Assembly: GCA_935421135.1 (NCBI GenBank)
Contig: OW285191.1
Location: 1-64,000 of the forward strand
Length of the DNA stretch: 64,000 nt
Direction: 5' to 3'
Origin: Bugulina stolonifera
Taxonomy: Eukaryota > Bryozoa > Gymnolaemata > Cheilostomatida > Bugulidae
Of this stretch, positions 22,151-36,900 are shown in pieces (the stretch's first letter is position 1; each line of letters starts with the position of its first letter). The notes under the pieces were generated by a model. The model had not been told where the DNA came from and did not search any database. It saw only the letters and a list, made by a program, of their open reading frames with translations. Both the position numbers and the translations under genes were made by a program.

Positions 22151-25100
22151 ATGGCAGTAAATAATCACTGAGTAGCACTACAATATCTTTGAGCAGTCAT
22201 TTTAAACTGGTTGGTTTTATTTCACTAACATAATATAGAGCAGTTCATGCATCTATTACCCCCCTACGTCGTAGCAATGACAACCACCTCAATTCACTCC
22301 TATCCTCTCACTAGAAGGACACAGATGTTTCCAGTCATACTCGGCTTGCTCTCTGGTGATTAACTTTTATTAGCCGCTGTGTATATCCTCTGGTGGGCAG
22401 AAATTATTCAGTCTATAGATGAGCTCAAACAAGCTAAAACAAGTAGGACAAGTTATTTATAACATACACTGTACATGTCCTAACAATCCTAGGATCTGCA
22501 CAGATACCCGAGTATAATCTCACATAATATATGGCAACAAATAGAGATGGCAGTAAATAATCACCGTAGCACCACAATATCCTTGAGCAGTCATTTTAAA
22601 CTGGTTGGTTATATTTCACTAACATAATATAGAGCAGTTCATGCATCTATTACCTCCCTACGCCGTGGCATTGACAACCACCTCAATTCACTCCAATCCT
22701 CTCACTAGACGGACACAGTTGTTTCCAGTCATACTCAGTTCGCTCTCTGGTGACTGACGTTTTCTAGCAGCTGTGTTTATTCTCTGGTGGGCAGAAATGG
22801 TTCAGTCTATAGATGAGCTCAAGCAAGCTAAAACAAGTAGGACAAGTTATTTATAACATACACTGTACATGTCCTAACAATCCTAATATCTGCACAGATA
22901 CCCGAGTATAATCTCACATATTACATGGCAATAAATAGAGAGGGCAGTAAATAATCACTGCAGAACCACAACATCTTTGAGCAGTCATTTTAAACTGGTT
23001 GGTTTTATTTCACTAACATAATATAGAGCAGTTCATGCATCTATTACCCCCCTACGCCGTAGCAATGACAACCACCTCAATTCACTCCTATCCTCTCACT
23101 AGAAGGACACAGTTTTTTCCAGTCATACTCAGCTCGCTCTCTGGTGACTGACTTTTACTAGCAGCTGTGTTTATTCTCTGGTGGGCAGAAATGGTTCAGT
23201 CTATAGATGAGCTCAAGCAAGCGAAAACAAGCAGGACAAGTTATTTATAACATACACTTTGCATGTACGAACAACCCTAAGATCTCCACAGATACCCGAA
23301 TATATTCTCACAGTTTACATGTATATGACAATAGAAATAACAGTAAACAATCAATGTACCACTACAATGTCTTTGAACAGTCATATTCATGGGTTGGTTT
23401 TCTTTTATTAACATAACATAGAACAATTCATGCATCTATTACCTCCCTAAGCCGTAGGAATGGCAACTGCCGCAATTCACTCCTATCCTCTCACTAGAAG
23501 GACACAGATGTTTCCAGCCATACTCAGCTTGCTCTCTGGTGATTAACTTTTACTAGCCGCTGTGTATATCCTCTAGTGGGCAGAAATCATTTAGTCTATA
23601 GATGAGCTCAAGCAAGCTAAAACAGGTAGGACAGGTTATTTATAACATACACTTTGAATGTACAAACAACCCTAAGATCTCCACAGATACCCGAATATAT
23701 TCTCACAGTTTACATGTATATGACAATAGAAATAACAGTAAACAATCAATGTACCACTACAATGTCTTTGAACAGTCATATTCATGGGTTGGTTTTATTT
23801 TATTAACATAATATAGAACAATTCATGCATCTATTACCTCCCTAAGCCGTCGGAATGCAACTGCCGCAATTCACTCCTATCCTCTCACTAGAAGGACACA
23901 GATGTTTCCAGCCATACTCAGCTTGCTCTCTGGTGATTAACTTTTACTAGCCGCTGTGTATATCCTCTGGTGGGCAGAAATGGTTCAGTCTATAGATGAG
24001 CTCAAGCAAGCTAAAACAAGCAGGACAAGTTATTTATAACATACACTGTACATGTCTTAACAATCCTAATATCTGCACAGATACCCGAGTATAATCTCAC
24101 ATATTATATGGCAATAAATAGAGATGGCAGTAAATAATCACTGTAGCACCACAACATCTTTGAGCAGTCATTTTAAACTGGTTGGTTTTATTTCACTAAC
24201 CTAATATAGAGCAGTTCATGCATCTATTACCCCCCTACGCCGTAGCAATGACAACCACCTCAATTCACTCCTATCCTCTCACTAGAAGGACACAATTGTT
24301 TCCAGTCATACTCAGCTCGCTCTCTGGTGACTGACTTTTACTAGCAGCTGTGTTTATTCTCTGGTGGGCAGAAATGGTTCAGTCTATAGATGAGCTCAAG
24401 CAAGCTAAAACAAGTAGGACAAGTTATTTTTAACATACACTTTGCATGTACGAACAACCCTAAGATCTCCACAGATACCCGAATATATTCTCACAGTTTA
24501 CATGTATATGACAATAGAAATAACAGTAAACAATCAATGTACCGCTACAATGTCTTTGAACAATCATATCCATGGGTTGGTTTTATTTTATTAACATAAT
24601 ATAGAACAATTCATGCATCTATTACCTCCCTAAGCCGTCGGAATGGCAACTGCCGCAATTCACTCCTATCCTCTCACTAGAAGGACACAGATGTTTCCAG
24701 CCATACTCAGCTTGCTCTCTGTTGATTAACTTTTACTAGCCGCTGTGTATATCCTCTGGTGGGCAGAAATGATTCAGTCAATAGATGAGCTCAAGCAAGC
24801 TAAAACAGGTAGGACAGGTTATTTATAACGTACACTTTGCATGTACAAACAACCCTAAGATCTCCACAGATACCCGAATATATTCTCACAGTTTACATGT
24901 ATATGACAATAGAAATAACAGTAAACTATCAATGTACCACTACAATGTCTTTGAACAGTCATATTCATGGGTTGGTTTTATTTTATTAACATAATATAGA
25001 AAAGTTCATGCATCTATTACCTCCCTAAGCCGTAGGAATGGCAACTGCCGCAATTCACTCCTATCCTCTCACTAGAAGGACACAGATGTTTCCAGCCATA

Positions 25101-26689
25101 CTCAGCTTGCTCTCTGGTGATTAACTTTTACTAGCTGCTGTGTATATCCTCTGGTGGGCAGAAATCATTTAGTCTATAGATGAGCTCAAGCAAGCTAAAA
25201 CAGGTAGGACAGTTCATTTATAACATACACTTTGAATGTACAAACAACCCTAAGATCTCCACAGATACCCGAATATATTCTCACAGTTTACATGTATATG
25301 ACAATAGAAATAACAGTAAACAATCAATGTACCACTACAATGTCTTTGAACAGTCATATTCATGGGTTGGTTTTATTTTATTAACATAATATAGAAAAAT
25401 TCATGCATCTATTACCTCCCTAAGCCGTAGCAATGACAACCACCTCAATTCACTCCTATCCTCCCACTAGAAGGACACAGATGTTTCCAGTCATACTCGG
25501 CTTGCTCTCTGGTGATTAACTTTTACTAGCCGCTGTGTATATCCTCTGGTGGGCAGAAATGATTCAGTCTATAGATGAGCTCAAGCAAGCTAAAACAAGT
25601 ATGACAAGTTATTTATAACATACACTGTACATGTCCCAACAATCCTAAGATCTGCACAGATACCCGAATATAATCTCACATATTATATAGCAATAAATAG
25701 AGATGGCAGTAAATAATCACTGTAGCACCACAACATCTTTGAGCAGTCATTTTAAACTGGTTGGTTTTATTTCACTAACCTAATATAGAGCAGTTCATGC
25801 ATCTATTACCCCCCTACGCCGTAGCAATGACAACCACCTCAATTCACTCCTATCCTCTCACTAGAAGGACACAATTGTTTCCAGTCATACTCAGATCGCT
25901 CTCTGGTGACTGACTTTTACTAGCAGCTGTGTTTATTCTCTGGTGGGCAGAAATGGTTCAGTCTATAGATGAGCTCAAGCAAGCTAAAACAAGTAGGACA
26001 AGTTATTTTTAACATACACTTTGCATGTACGAACAACCCTAAGATCTCCACCGATACCCGAATATATTCTCACAGTTTACATGTATATGACAACAGAAAT
26101 AACAGTAAACAATCAATGTACCACTACAATGTCTTTGAACAATCATATTCATGGGTTGGTTTTATTTTATTAACATAATATACTGTAGTACAATTCATGC
26201 ATCTATTACCTCCCTAAGCCGTCGGAATGGCAACTGCCGCAATTCACTCCTATCCTCTCACTAGAAGGACACAGATGTTTCCAGCCATACTCAGCTTGCT
26301 CTCTGGTGATTAACTTTTACTAGCCGCTGTGTATATCCTCTGGTGGGCAGAAATGATTCAGTCTATAGATGAGCTCAAACAAGCTAAGACAAGTAGGACA
26401 AGTTATTTATAACATACACTGTACATGTCCTAAGAATCCTAAGATCTGCACAGATACCCGAGTATAATCTCACATATTATATGGCAATAAATAGAGATGG
26501 TAGTAAATAATCACTGTAGCACCACAATATCTTTGAGCAGTCATTTTAAACTGTTTGGTTTTATTTTACTAACATAATATAGAGCAGTTCATGCACCTAT
26601 CACCTCCCTACGCCGTAGGAATGACAACCACCTCCATCCACTCCTATCCTCTCACTAGAAGGACACAGATGTTTGCAGTCATACTCAGT

Positions 26690-26885
26690 TGGTCCCTGTC
26701 GATTAACTTTTACTACCAGCTGTGTCTATCCACTGGTCGGGAGAAATGATTCAGTCTATAGCTGAGCTCAAACAAGCTAAAACAGGTAGGACAGGCTATT
26801 TATAATTTACACTGTACTTGTACCAACCATCATAAGGTCTGCACAGATAACCGAATATAATCTCACATTTTGTATGACAATAGAG
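26690..26885. repeat. Type-C diverged monomer segment, copy 2
   Basis: Same block as at 21955, here preceded by a distinctive left half (GTAGGAATGACAACCACCTC followed by CATCCACTCC) that recurs with later type-C copies. Confidence 0.85.
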
Positions 26886-29114
26886 ATGGCAGTAAATAAT
26901 CACTGGGTAGCACTACAATATCTTTGAGCAGTCATTTTAAACTGGTTGGTTATATTTCACTAACATAATATAGAGCAGTTCATGGATCTATTACCCCCCT
27001 ACGCCGTAGCAATGACAACCACCTCAATTCACTCCTATCCTCTCACTGGAAGGACACAGATGTTTCCAGTCATACTCGGCTTGCTCTCTGGTGATTAACT
27101 TTTATTAGCCGCTGTGTATATCCTCTGGTGGGCAGAAATTATTCAGTCTATAGATGAGCTCAAACAAGCTAAAACAAGTAGGACAAGTTATTTATAACAT
27201 ACACTGTACGTGTCATAACAATCCTAGGATCTGCACAGATACCCGAGTATAATCTCACATAATATATGGCAATAAATAGAGATGGCAGTAAATAATCACC
27301 GTAGCACCACAATATCTTTGAGCAGTCATTTTAAACTGGTTGGTTATATTTCACTAACATAATATAGAGCAGTTCATGCATCTTACTTCCCTACGCCGTG
27401 GCATTGACAACCACCTCAATTCACTCCAATCCTCTCACTAGACGGACACAGTTGTTTCCAGTCATACTCAGTTCGCTCTCTGGTGACTGACGTTTTCTAG
27501 CAGCTGTGTTTATTCTCTGGTGGGCAGAAATGGTTCAGTCTATAGATGAGCTCAAGCAAGCTAAAACAAGTAGGACAAGTTATTTATAACATACACTGTA
27601 CATGTCCTAACAATCCTAATATCTGCACAGATACCCGAGTATAATCTCACATATTACATGGCAATAAATAGAGAGGGCAGTAAATAATCACTGCAGAACC
27701 ACAACATCTTTGAGCAGTCATTTTAAACTGGTTGGTTTTATTTCACTAACATAATATAGAGCAGTTCATGCATCTATTACCCCCCTACGCGGTAGCAATG
27801 ACAACCACCTCAATTCACTCCTATCCTCTCACTAGAAGGACACAGTTTTTTCCAGTCATACTCAGCTCGCTCTCTGGTGACTGACTTTTACTAGCAGCTG
27901 TGTTTATTCTCTGGTGGGCAGAAATGGTTCAGTCTATAGATGAGCTCAAGCAAGCGAAAACAAGCAGTACAAGTTATTTATAACATACACTTTGCATGTA
28001 CGAACAACCCTAAGATCTCCACAGATACCCGAATATATTCTCACAGTTTACATGTATATGACAATAGAAATAACAGTAAACAATCAATGTACCACTACAA
28101 TGTCTTTGAACAGTCATATTCATGGGTTGGTTTTCTTTTATTAACATAACATAGAACAATTCATGCATCTATTACCTCCCTAAGCCGTAGGAATGGCAAC
28201 TGCCGCAATTCACTCCTATCCTCTCACTAGAAGGACACAGATGTTTCCAGCCATACTCAGCTTGCTCTCTGGTGATTAACTTTTACTAGCCGCTGTGTAT
28301 ATCCTCTAGTGGGCAGAAATCATTTAGTCTATAGATGAGCTCAAGCAAGCTAAGACAGGTAGGACAGGTTATTTCTAACATACACTTTGAATGTACAAAC
28401 AACCCTAAGATCTCCACAGATACCCGAATATATTCTCACAGTTTACATGTATATGACAATAGAAATAACAGTAAACAATCAATGTACCACTACAATGTCT
28501 TTGAACAGTCATATTCATTGGTTGGTTTTATTTTATTAACATAATATAGAAAAATTCATGCATCTATTACCTCCCTAAGCCGTAGCAATGACAACCACCT
28601 CAATTCACTCCTATCCTCTCACTAGAAGGACACAGATGTTTCCAGTCATACTCGGCTTGCTCTCTGGTGATTAACTTTTACTAGCCGCTGTGTATATTAT
28701 CCTCTGGTGGGCAGAAATGATTCAGTCTATAGATGAGCTCAAGCAAGCTAAAACAAGTAGGACAAGTTATTTATAACATACACTGTACATGTCCTAACAA
28801 TCCTAAGATCTGCACAGATACCCGAGTATAATCTCACATATTATATAGCAATAGATAGAGATGGCAGTAAATAATCACTGAGTAGCACTACAATATCTTT
28901 GAGCAGTCATTTTAAACTGGTTGGTTTTATTTCACTAACATAATATAGAGCAGTTCATGCATCTATTACCTCCATACACCGTAGCAATGACAACCACCTC
29001 AATTCACTCCTATCCTCTCACTAGAAGGACACATTTAGTTCCAGTCATACTCAGCTCGCTCTCTGGTGACTGACTTTTACTAGCAGCTGTGTTTATTCTC
29101 TGGTGGGCAGAAAT

Positions 29115-30632
29115 TGTTCATCTCCTACATGACTCTATCATGAATCTATATGAACCCAAGTGAATTATAATATGTTTGGAGCCCCAGTAGCCGGGCTGTC
29201 TCGGCAAATATTCATTTTCAGTCCCAATGAATCTATCATAAAGGCTGTGTGGAGTCTGACTTGCTCTGACTGTCAGTATGGTACAACTAAAGAACACTAA
29301 TTATGTGTTGGTACTCTGAATCATGATTGTACTCAGATTTGACTCAGATATTACTCAGATTTAACTCAGATTTAACTCAGATTTAACTCAGATTTAATTT
29401 AATATGGAGCATTTTTGCCCACATCGTTACATTTTCCTTGTCAAACAAGTCTTATAAAAGTGTGCCATTTCATCATCTCATTTTCTATCTAAAGCACCAG
29501 TGTTTACATAATATAGCCTATGCATTTTCCTATTCTTGCACAGAGCCTTTCGGTGGTTGTAGCTTCCATAAATTTATATTATTTATAAATATTTTTATGA
29601 CATGCTCGGTTAAAAATACGATCTGGTTGAATATACGATCTGTAAAGATTGACAAAACGAACAATGAAATATTCTACCATTTGCTGATGGAGATGTGCTT
29701 CTGGCAACATATGGAAGGTAGTGCTGCATTAAATATTATGTTCCTGAAACTGGACCAGCATTACATGAGCGCTTTCCCAATATTTGAAATAAAGAACGCT
29801 TATACGACAACTTTAGTTTCTAGATGCTAAAAATTATGTGCAGAGAGATAATAAAGTAGGTGAGAATAAACCACATGGTTGAGGTTGTACATGTATTTGA
29901 ACAATCACCACCGGGCCATTATGTTAGAAATTATGGGCACATTATTGCGAAAGAACTAGAAGTATTTGGGAAGCAAAATTGTGATACAGGAAATAATAAT
30001 AGAGTTTAATTTCATGAAAAATCTAAACCCAAAGTAAGAGTTGAGCCTCTGAAGACACCCAAAAAGCAAAAACCAAATTATCAACAAATGATTTCAGTTT
30101 TGCAGACGCTGCACACCTCATTAACAAGAAAAAATAATCAGAATCTAGTAAACCGAGTGTAGATATTTTATTTTGAGTTGGATTTACAGAAATCTATGCT
30201 TCAACCTCATAATATTGGTGCAATGGGATGGTACTGTCTGTCACACATGAAAATATAGTCTGTATGTGTGCTTCTACATTGATTGCACTAATTTACAAGC
30301 TCATGCATTGTTTTCACAGACATTATTTGCTGATATAACTTCAGTATTTTCTGCAGAAACACTGTAATTCATTAGATGCATTGTTTTTGCAGACAATCAC
30401 TGAAGAGAGCCCAGCACGATGATTTTCCACAAAAACAATGTAACTGGATTAATTAGTTAAAAAATCAACATACAGCAATAAAAATGGTACCATTAAACAG
30501 AGAATGCGATTTTGGTTCAGAATATAATTATTTTGTTTGCATCTCTAGGATTAATACAATTGGAGGGCTCAACTCAAACGCGTTTAGCCTTCTCCTGTAA
30601 AATCACAATATAGTGAGTTACATTGTTTTTGT
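29115..30632 (+). repeat. Non-satellite insert, copy 5
   Basis: Corresponds to copy 3 in the second large duplication (offset 18547). It has ACA in the first frame and a private AAAGAACAC near 29290 where the other copies read AAAGAGCAC. Frames lie at 29387-29830 and 29875-30162, inverted repeat arms at 30427-30445 and 30616-30634. Confidence 0.85.
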
Positions 30633-32467
30633 GGCAGTAAATAATCACTGAGTAGCACTACAATATCTTTGAGCAGTCATTTTAAACTGGTTGGTTTTAT
30701 TTCACTAACATAATATAGAGCAGTTCATGCATCTATTACCTCCATACACCGTAGCAATGACAACCACCTCAATTCACTCCTATCCTCTCACTAGAAGGAC
30801 ACATTTAGTTCCAGTCATACTCAGCTCGCTCTCTGGTGACTGACGTTTTCTAGCAGCTGTGTTTATTCTCTGGTGGGCAGAAATGGTTCAGTCTATAGAT
30901 GAGCTCAAGCAAGCTAAAACAAGTAGGACAAGTTATTTATAACATACACTGTACATGTCTTAACAATCCTAATATCTGCACAGATACCCGAGTATAATCT
31001 CACATATTATATGGCAATAAATAGAGATGGCAGTAAATAATCACTGTAGCACCACAACATCTTTGAGCAGTCATTTTAAACTGGTTGGTTTTATTTCACT
31101 AACCTAATATAGAGCAGTTCATGCATCTATTACCCTCCTACGCCGTAGCAATGACAACCACCTCAATTCACTCCTATCCTCTCACTAGAAGGACACAATT
31201 GTTTCCAGTCATACTCAGCTCGCTCTCTAGTGACTGACTTTTACTAGCAGCTGTGTTTATTCTCTGGTGGGCAGAAATGGTTCAGTCCATAGATGAGCTC
31301 AAGCAAGCTAAAACAAGTAGGACAAATTATTTTTAACATACACTTTGCATGTACGAACAACCCTAAGATCTCCACAGATACCCGAATATATTCTCACAGT
31401 TTACATGTATATGACAATAGAAATAACAGTAAACAATCAATGTACCACTACAATGTCTTTGAACAATCATATTCATGGGTTGGTTTTATTTTATTAACAT
31501 AATATAGAACAATTCATGCATCTATTACCTCCCTAATCCGTCGGAATGGCAACTGCCGCAATTCACTCCTATCCTCTCACTAGAAGGACACAGATGTTTC
31601 CAGCCATACTCAGCTTGCTCTCTGGTGATTAACTTTTACTAGCCGCTGTGTATATCCTCTGGTGGGCAGAAATGATTCAGTCAATAGATGAGCTCAAGCA
31701 AGCTAAAACAGGTAGGACAGGTTATTTATAACGTACACTTTGCATGTACGAACAACCCTAAGATCTCCACAGATATCCGAATATATTCTCACAGTTTACA
31801 TGTATATGACAATAGAAATAACAGTAAACAATCAATGTACCACTACAATGTCTTTGAACAGTCATATTCATGGATTGGTTTTATTTTATTAACAATATAT
31901 ACAACAATTCATGCATCTATTACCTCCCTAAGCCGTAGGAATGGCAACTGCCGCAATTCACTCCTATCCTCTCACTAGAAGGACACAGATGTTTCCAGCC
32001 ATACTCAGCTTGCTCTCTGGTGATTAACTTTTACTAGCCACTGTGTATATTATCCTCTGGTGGGCAGAAATGATTCAGTCTATAGATGAGCTCAAGCAAG
32101 CTAAAACAAGTAGGACAAGTTATTTATAACATACACTGTACATGTCCTAACAATCCTAAGATCTGCACAGATACCCGAGTATAATCTCACATATTATATG
32201 GCAATAGATAGAGATGGCAGTAAATAATCACTGAGTAGCACTACAATATCTTTGAGCAGTCATTTTAAACTGGTTGGTTTTATTTCACTAACATAATATA
32301 GAGCAGTTCATGCATCTATTACCTCCATACACCGTAGCAATGACAACCACCTCAATTCACTCCTATCCTCTCACTAGAAGGACACATTTAGTTCCAGTCA
32401 TACTCAGCTCGCTCTCTGGTGACTGACTTTTACTAGCAGCTGTGTTTATTCTCTGGTGGGCAGAAAT

Positions 32468-33985
32468 TGTTCATCTCCTACATGACTCTATCATGAATCT
32501 ATATGAACCCAAGTGAATTATAATATGTTTGGAGCCCCAGTAGCCGGGCTGTCTCGGCAAATATTCATTTTCAGTCCCAATGAATCTATCATAAAGGCTG
32601 TGTGGAGTCTGACTTGCTCTGACTGTCAGTATGGTACAACTAAAGAGCACTAATTATGTGTTGGTACTCTGAATCATGATTGTACTCAGATTTGACTCAG
32701 ATATTACTCAGATTTAACTCAGATTTAACTCAGATTTAACTCAGATTTAATTTAATATGGAGCATTTTTGCCCACATCGTTACATTTTCCTTGTCAAACA
32801 AGTCTTATAAAAGTGTGCCATTTCATCATCTCATTTTCTATCTAAAGCACCAGTGTTTACATAATATAGCCTATGCATTTTCCTATTCTTGCACAGAGCC
32901 TTTCGGTGGTTGTAGCTTCCATAAATTTATATTATTTATAAATATTTTTATGACATGCTCGGTTAAAAATACGATCTGGTTGAATATACGATCTGTAAAG
33001 ATTGACAAAACGAACAATGAAATATTCTACCATTTGCTGATGGAGATGTGCTTCTGGCAACATATGGAAGGTAGTGCTGCATTAAATATTATGTTCCTGA
33101 AACTGGACCAGCATTACATGAGCGCTTTCCCAATATTTGAAATAAAGAACGCTTATACGACAACTTTAGTTTCTAGATGCTAAAAATTATGTGCAGAGAG
33201 ATAATAAAGTAGGTGAGAATAAACCACATGGTTGAGGTTGTACATGTATTTGAACAATCACCACCGGGCCATTATGTTAGAAATTATGGGCACATTATTG
33301 CGAAAGAACTAGAAGTATTTGGGAAGCAAAATTGTGATACAGGAAATAATAATAGAGTTTAATTTCATGAAAAATCTAAACCCAAAGTAAGAGTTGAGCC
33401 TCTGAAGACACCCAAAAAGCAAAAACCAAATTATCAACAAATGATTTCAGTTTTGCAGACGCTGCACACCTCATTAACAAGAAAAAATAATCAGAATCTA
33501 GTAAACCGAGTGTAGATATTTTATTTTGAGTTGGATTTACAGAAATCTATGCTTCAACCTCATAATATTGGTGCAATGGGATGGTACTGTCTGTCACACA
33601 TGAAAATATAGTCTGTATGTGTGCTTCTACATTGATTGCACTAATTTACAAGCTCATGCATTGTTTTCACAGACATTATTTGCTGATATAACTTCAGTAT
33701 TTTCTGCAGAAACACTGTAATTCATTAGATGCATTGTTTTTGCAGACAATCACTGAAGAGAGCCCAGCACGATGATTTTCCACAAAAACAATGTAACTGG
33801 ATTAATTAGTTAAAAAATCAACATACAGCAATAAAAATGGTACCATTAAACAGAGAATGCGATTGTGGTTCAGAATATAATTATTTTGTTTGCATCTCTA
33901 GGATTAATACAATTGGAGGGCTCAACTCAAACGCGTTTAGCCTTCTCCTGTAAAATCACAATATAGTGAGTTACATTGTTTTTGT
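32468..33985 (+). repeat. Non-satellite insert, copy 6
   Basis: Corresponds to copy 4 (offset 18547) and shares its GCGATTGTGG variant near 33860. Frames lie at 32740-33183 and 33228-33515, inverted repeat arms at 33780-33798 and 33969-33987. It is the last insert in the window; the remaining 30 kb is satellite only. Confidence 0.85.
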
Positions 33986-36900
33986 GGCAGTAAATAATCA
34001 CTGAGTAGCACTACAATATCTTTGAGCAGTCATTTTAAACTGGTTGGTTTTATTTCACTAACATAATATAGAGCAGTTCATGCATCTATTACCTCCATAC
34101 ACCGTAGCAATGACAACCACCTCAATTCACTCCTATCCTCTCACTAGAAGGACACATTTAGTTCCAGTCATACTCAGCTCGCTCTCTGGTGACTGACGTT
34201 TTCTAGCAGCTGTGTTTATTCTCTGGTGGGCAGAAATGGTTCAGTCTATAGATGAGCTCAAGCAAGCTAAAACAAGTAGGACAAGTTATTTATAACATAC
34301 ACTGTACATGTCTTAACAATCCTAATATCTGCACAGATACCCGAGTATAATCTCACATATTATATGGCAATAAATAGAGATGGCAGTAAATAATCACTGT
34401 AGCACCACAACATCTTTGAGCAGTCATTTTAAACTGGTTGGTTTTATTTCACTAACCTAATATAGAGCAGTTCATGCATCTATTACCCCCCTACGCCGTA
34501 GCAATGACAACCACCTCAATTCACTCCTATCCTCTCACTAGAAGGACACAATTGTTTCCAGTCATACTCAGCTCGCTCTCTAGTGACTGACTTTTACTAG
34601 CAGCTGTGTTTATTCTCTGGTGGGCAGAAATGGTTCAGTCCATAGATGAGCTCAAGCAAGCTAAAACAAGTAGGACAAGTTATTTTTAACATACACTTTG
34701 CATGTACGAACAACCCTAAGATCTCCACAGATACCCGAATATATTCTCACAGTTTACATGTATATGACAATAGAAATAACAGTAAACAATCAATGTACCA
34801 CTACAATGTCTTTGAACAATCATATTCATGGGTTGGTTTTATTTTATTAACATAATATAGAACAATTCATGCATCTATTACCTCCCTAAGCCGTCGGAAT
34901 GGCAACTGCCGCAATTCACTCCTATCCTCTCACTAGAAGGACACAGATGTTTCCAGCCATACTCAGCTTGCTCTCTGGTGATTAACTTTTACTAGCCGCT
35001 GTGTATATCCTCTGGTGGGCAGAAATGATTCAGTCAATAGATGAGCTCAAGCAAGCTAAAACAGGTAGGACAGGTTATTTATAACGTACACTTTGCATGT
35101 ACGAACAACCCTAAGATCTCCACAGATATCCGAATATATTCTCACAGTTTACATGTATATGACAATAGAAATAACAGTAAACAATCAATGTACCACTACA
35201 ATGTCTTTGAACAGTCATATTCATGGGTTGGTTTTATTTTATTAACAATATATACAACAATTCATGCATCTATTACCTCCCTAAGCCGTAGGAATGGCAA
35301 CTGCCGCAATTCACTCCTATCCTCTCACTAGAAGGACACAGATGTTTCCAGCCATACTCAGCTTGCTCTCTGGTGATTAACTTTTACTAGCCACTGTGTA
35401 TATTATCCTCTGGTGGGCAGAAATGATTCAGTCTATAGATGAGCTCAAGCAAGCTAAAACAAGTAGGACAAGTTATTTATCACATACACTGTACATGTCC
35501 TAACAACCCTAAGATCTGCACAGATACCCGAGTATAATCTCACATATTATATGGCAATAAATAGAGATGGCAGTAAATAATCACTGAGTAGCACTACAAT
35601 ATCTTTGAGCAGTCATTTTAAACTGGTTGGTTTTATTTCACTAACATAATATAGAGCAGTTCATGCATCTATTACCTCCATACACCGTAGCAATGACAAC
35701 CACCTCAATTCACTCCTATCCTCTCACTAGAAGGACACATTTAGTTCCAGTCATACTCAGCTCGCTCTCTGGTGATTAACTTTTATTAGCCGCTGTGTAT
35801 ATCCTCTGGTGGGCAGAAATTATTCAGTCTATAGATGAGCTCAAACAAGCTAAAACAAGTAGGACAAGTTATTTATAACATACACTGTACATGTCCTAAC
35901 AATCCCAGGATCTGCACAGATACCCGAGTATAATCTCACATATTATATGGCAATAAATAGAGATGGCAGCAAATAATCACCGTAGCACCACAATATCTTT
36001 GAGCAGTCATTTTAAACTGGTTGGTTATATTTCACTAACATAATATAGAGCAGTTCATGCAGCTATTACCTCCATACACCGTAGCAATGACAACCACCTC
36101 AATTCACTCCTATCCTCTCACTAGAAGGACACATTTAGTTCCAGTCATACTCAGCTCGCTCTCTGGTGACTGACGTTTTCTAGCAGCTGTGTTTATTCTC
36201 TGGTGGGCAGAAATGGTTCAGTCTATAGATGAGCTCAAGCAAGCTAAAACAAGTAGGACAAGTTATTTATAACATACACTGTACATGTCTTAACAATCCT
36301 AATATCTGCACAGATACCCGAGTATAATCTCACATATTATATGGCAATAAATAGAGATGGCAGTAAATAATCACTGTAGCACCACAACATCTTTGAGCAG
36401 TCATTTTAAACTGGTTGGTTTTATTTCACTAACCTAATATAGAGCAGTTCATGCATCTATTACCCCCCTACGCCGTAGCAATGACAACCACCTCAATTCA
36501 CTCCTATCCTCTCACTAGAAGGACACAATTGTTTCCAGTCATACTCAGCTCGCTCTCTAGTGACTGACTTTTACTAGCAGCTGTGTTTATTCTCTGGTGG
36601 GCAGAAATGGTTCAGTCCATAGATGAGCTCAAGCAAGCTAAAACAAGTAGGACAAGTTATTTTTAACATACACTTTGCATGTACGAACAACCCTAAGATC
36701 TCCACAGATACCCGAATATATTCTCACAGTTTACATGTATATGACAATAGAAATAACAGTAAACAATCAATGTACCACTACAATGTCTTTGAACAATCAT
36801 ATTCATGGGTTGGTTTTATTTTATTAACATAATATAGAACAATTCATGCATCTATTACCTCCCTAAGCCGCCGGAATGGCAACTGCCGCAATTCACTCCT

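Larger units (their letters stand above)
10144..28691. repeat. Large segmental duplication, copy A (~18.5 kb)
   Basis: This block recurs at 28692-46446. The offset is 18547 bp up to about 17.0 kb, 16964 bp from about 18.6 kb to 25.8 kb, and 17755 bp from about 26.2 kb to the end. The offset shifts are explained by an extra 1583-bp (four-monomer) block in copy A, an extra 790-bp (two-monomer) block in copy B, and one extra C in copy B near 42778. It contains inserts 3 and 4. Spot comparison shows only isolated base differences. Confidence 0.9.
17022..28691. repeat. Insert-free satellite of copy A
   Basis: About 29 to 30 monomers without the 1518-bp insert. Types A and B alternate irregularly, and two type-C segments occur (21955 and 26690). 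A 7-bp change, AATATACTGTAGTACAATTC, marks one monomer at about 26176-26192 and recurs once in copy B at about 43935-43950. I see nothing but satellite here. Confidence 0.9.
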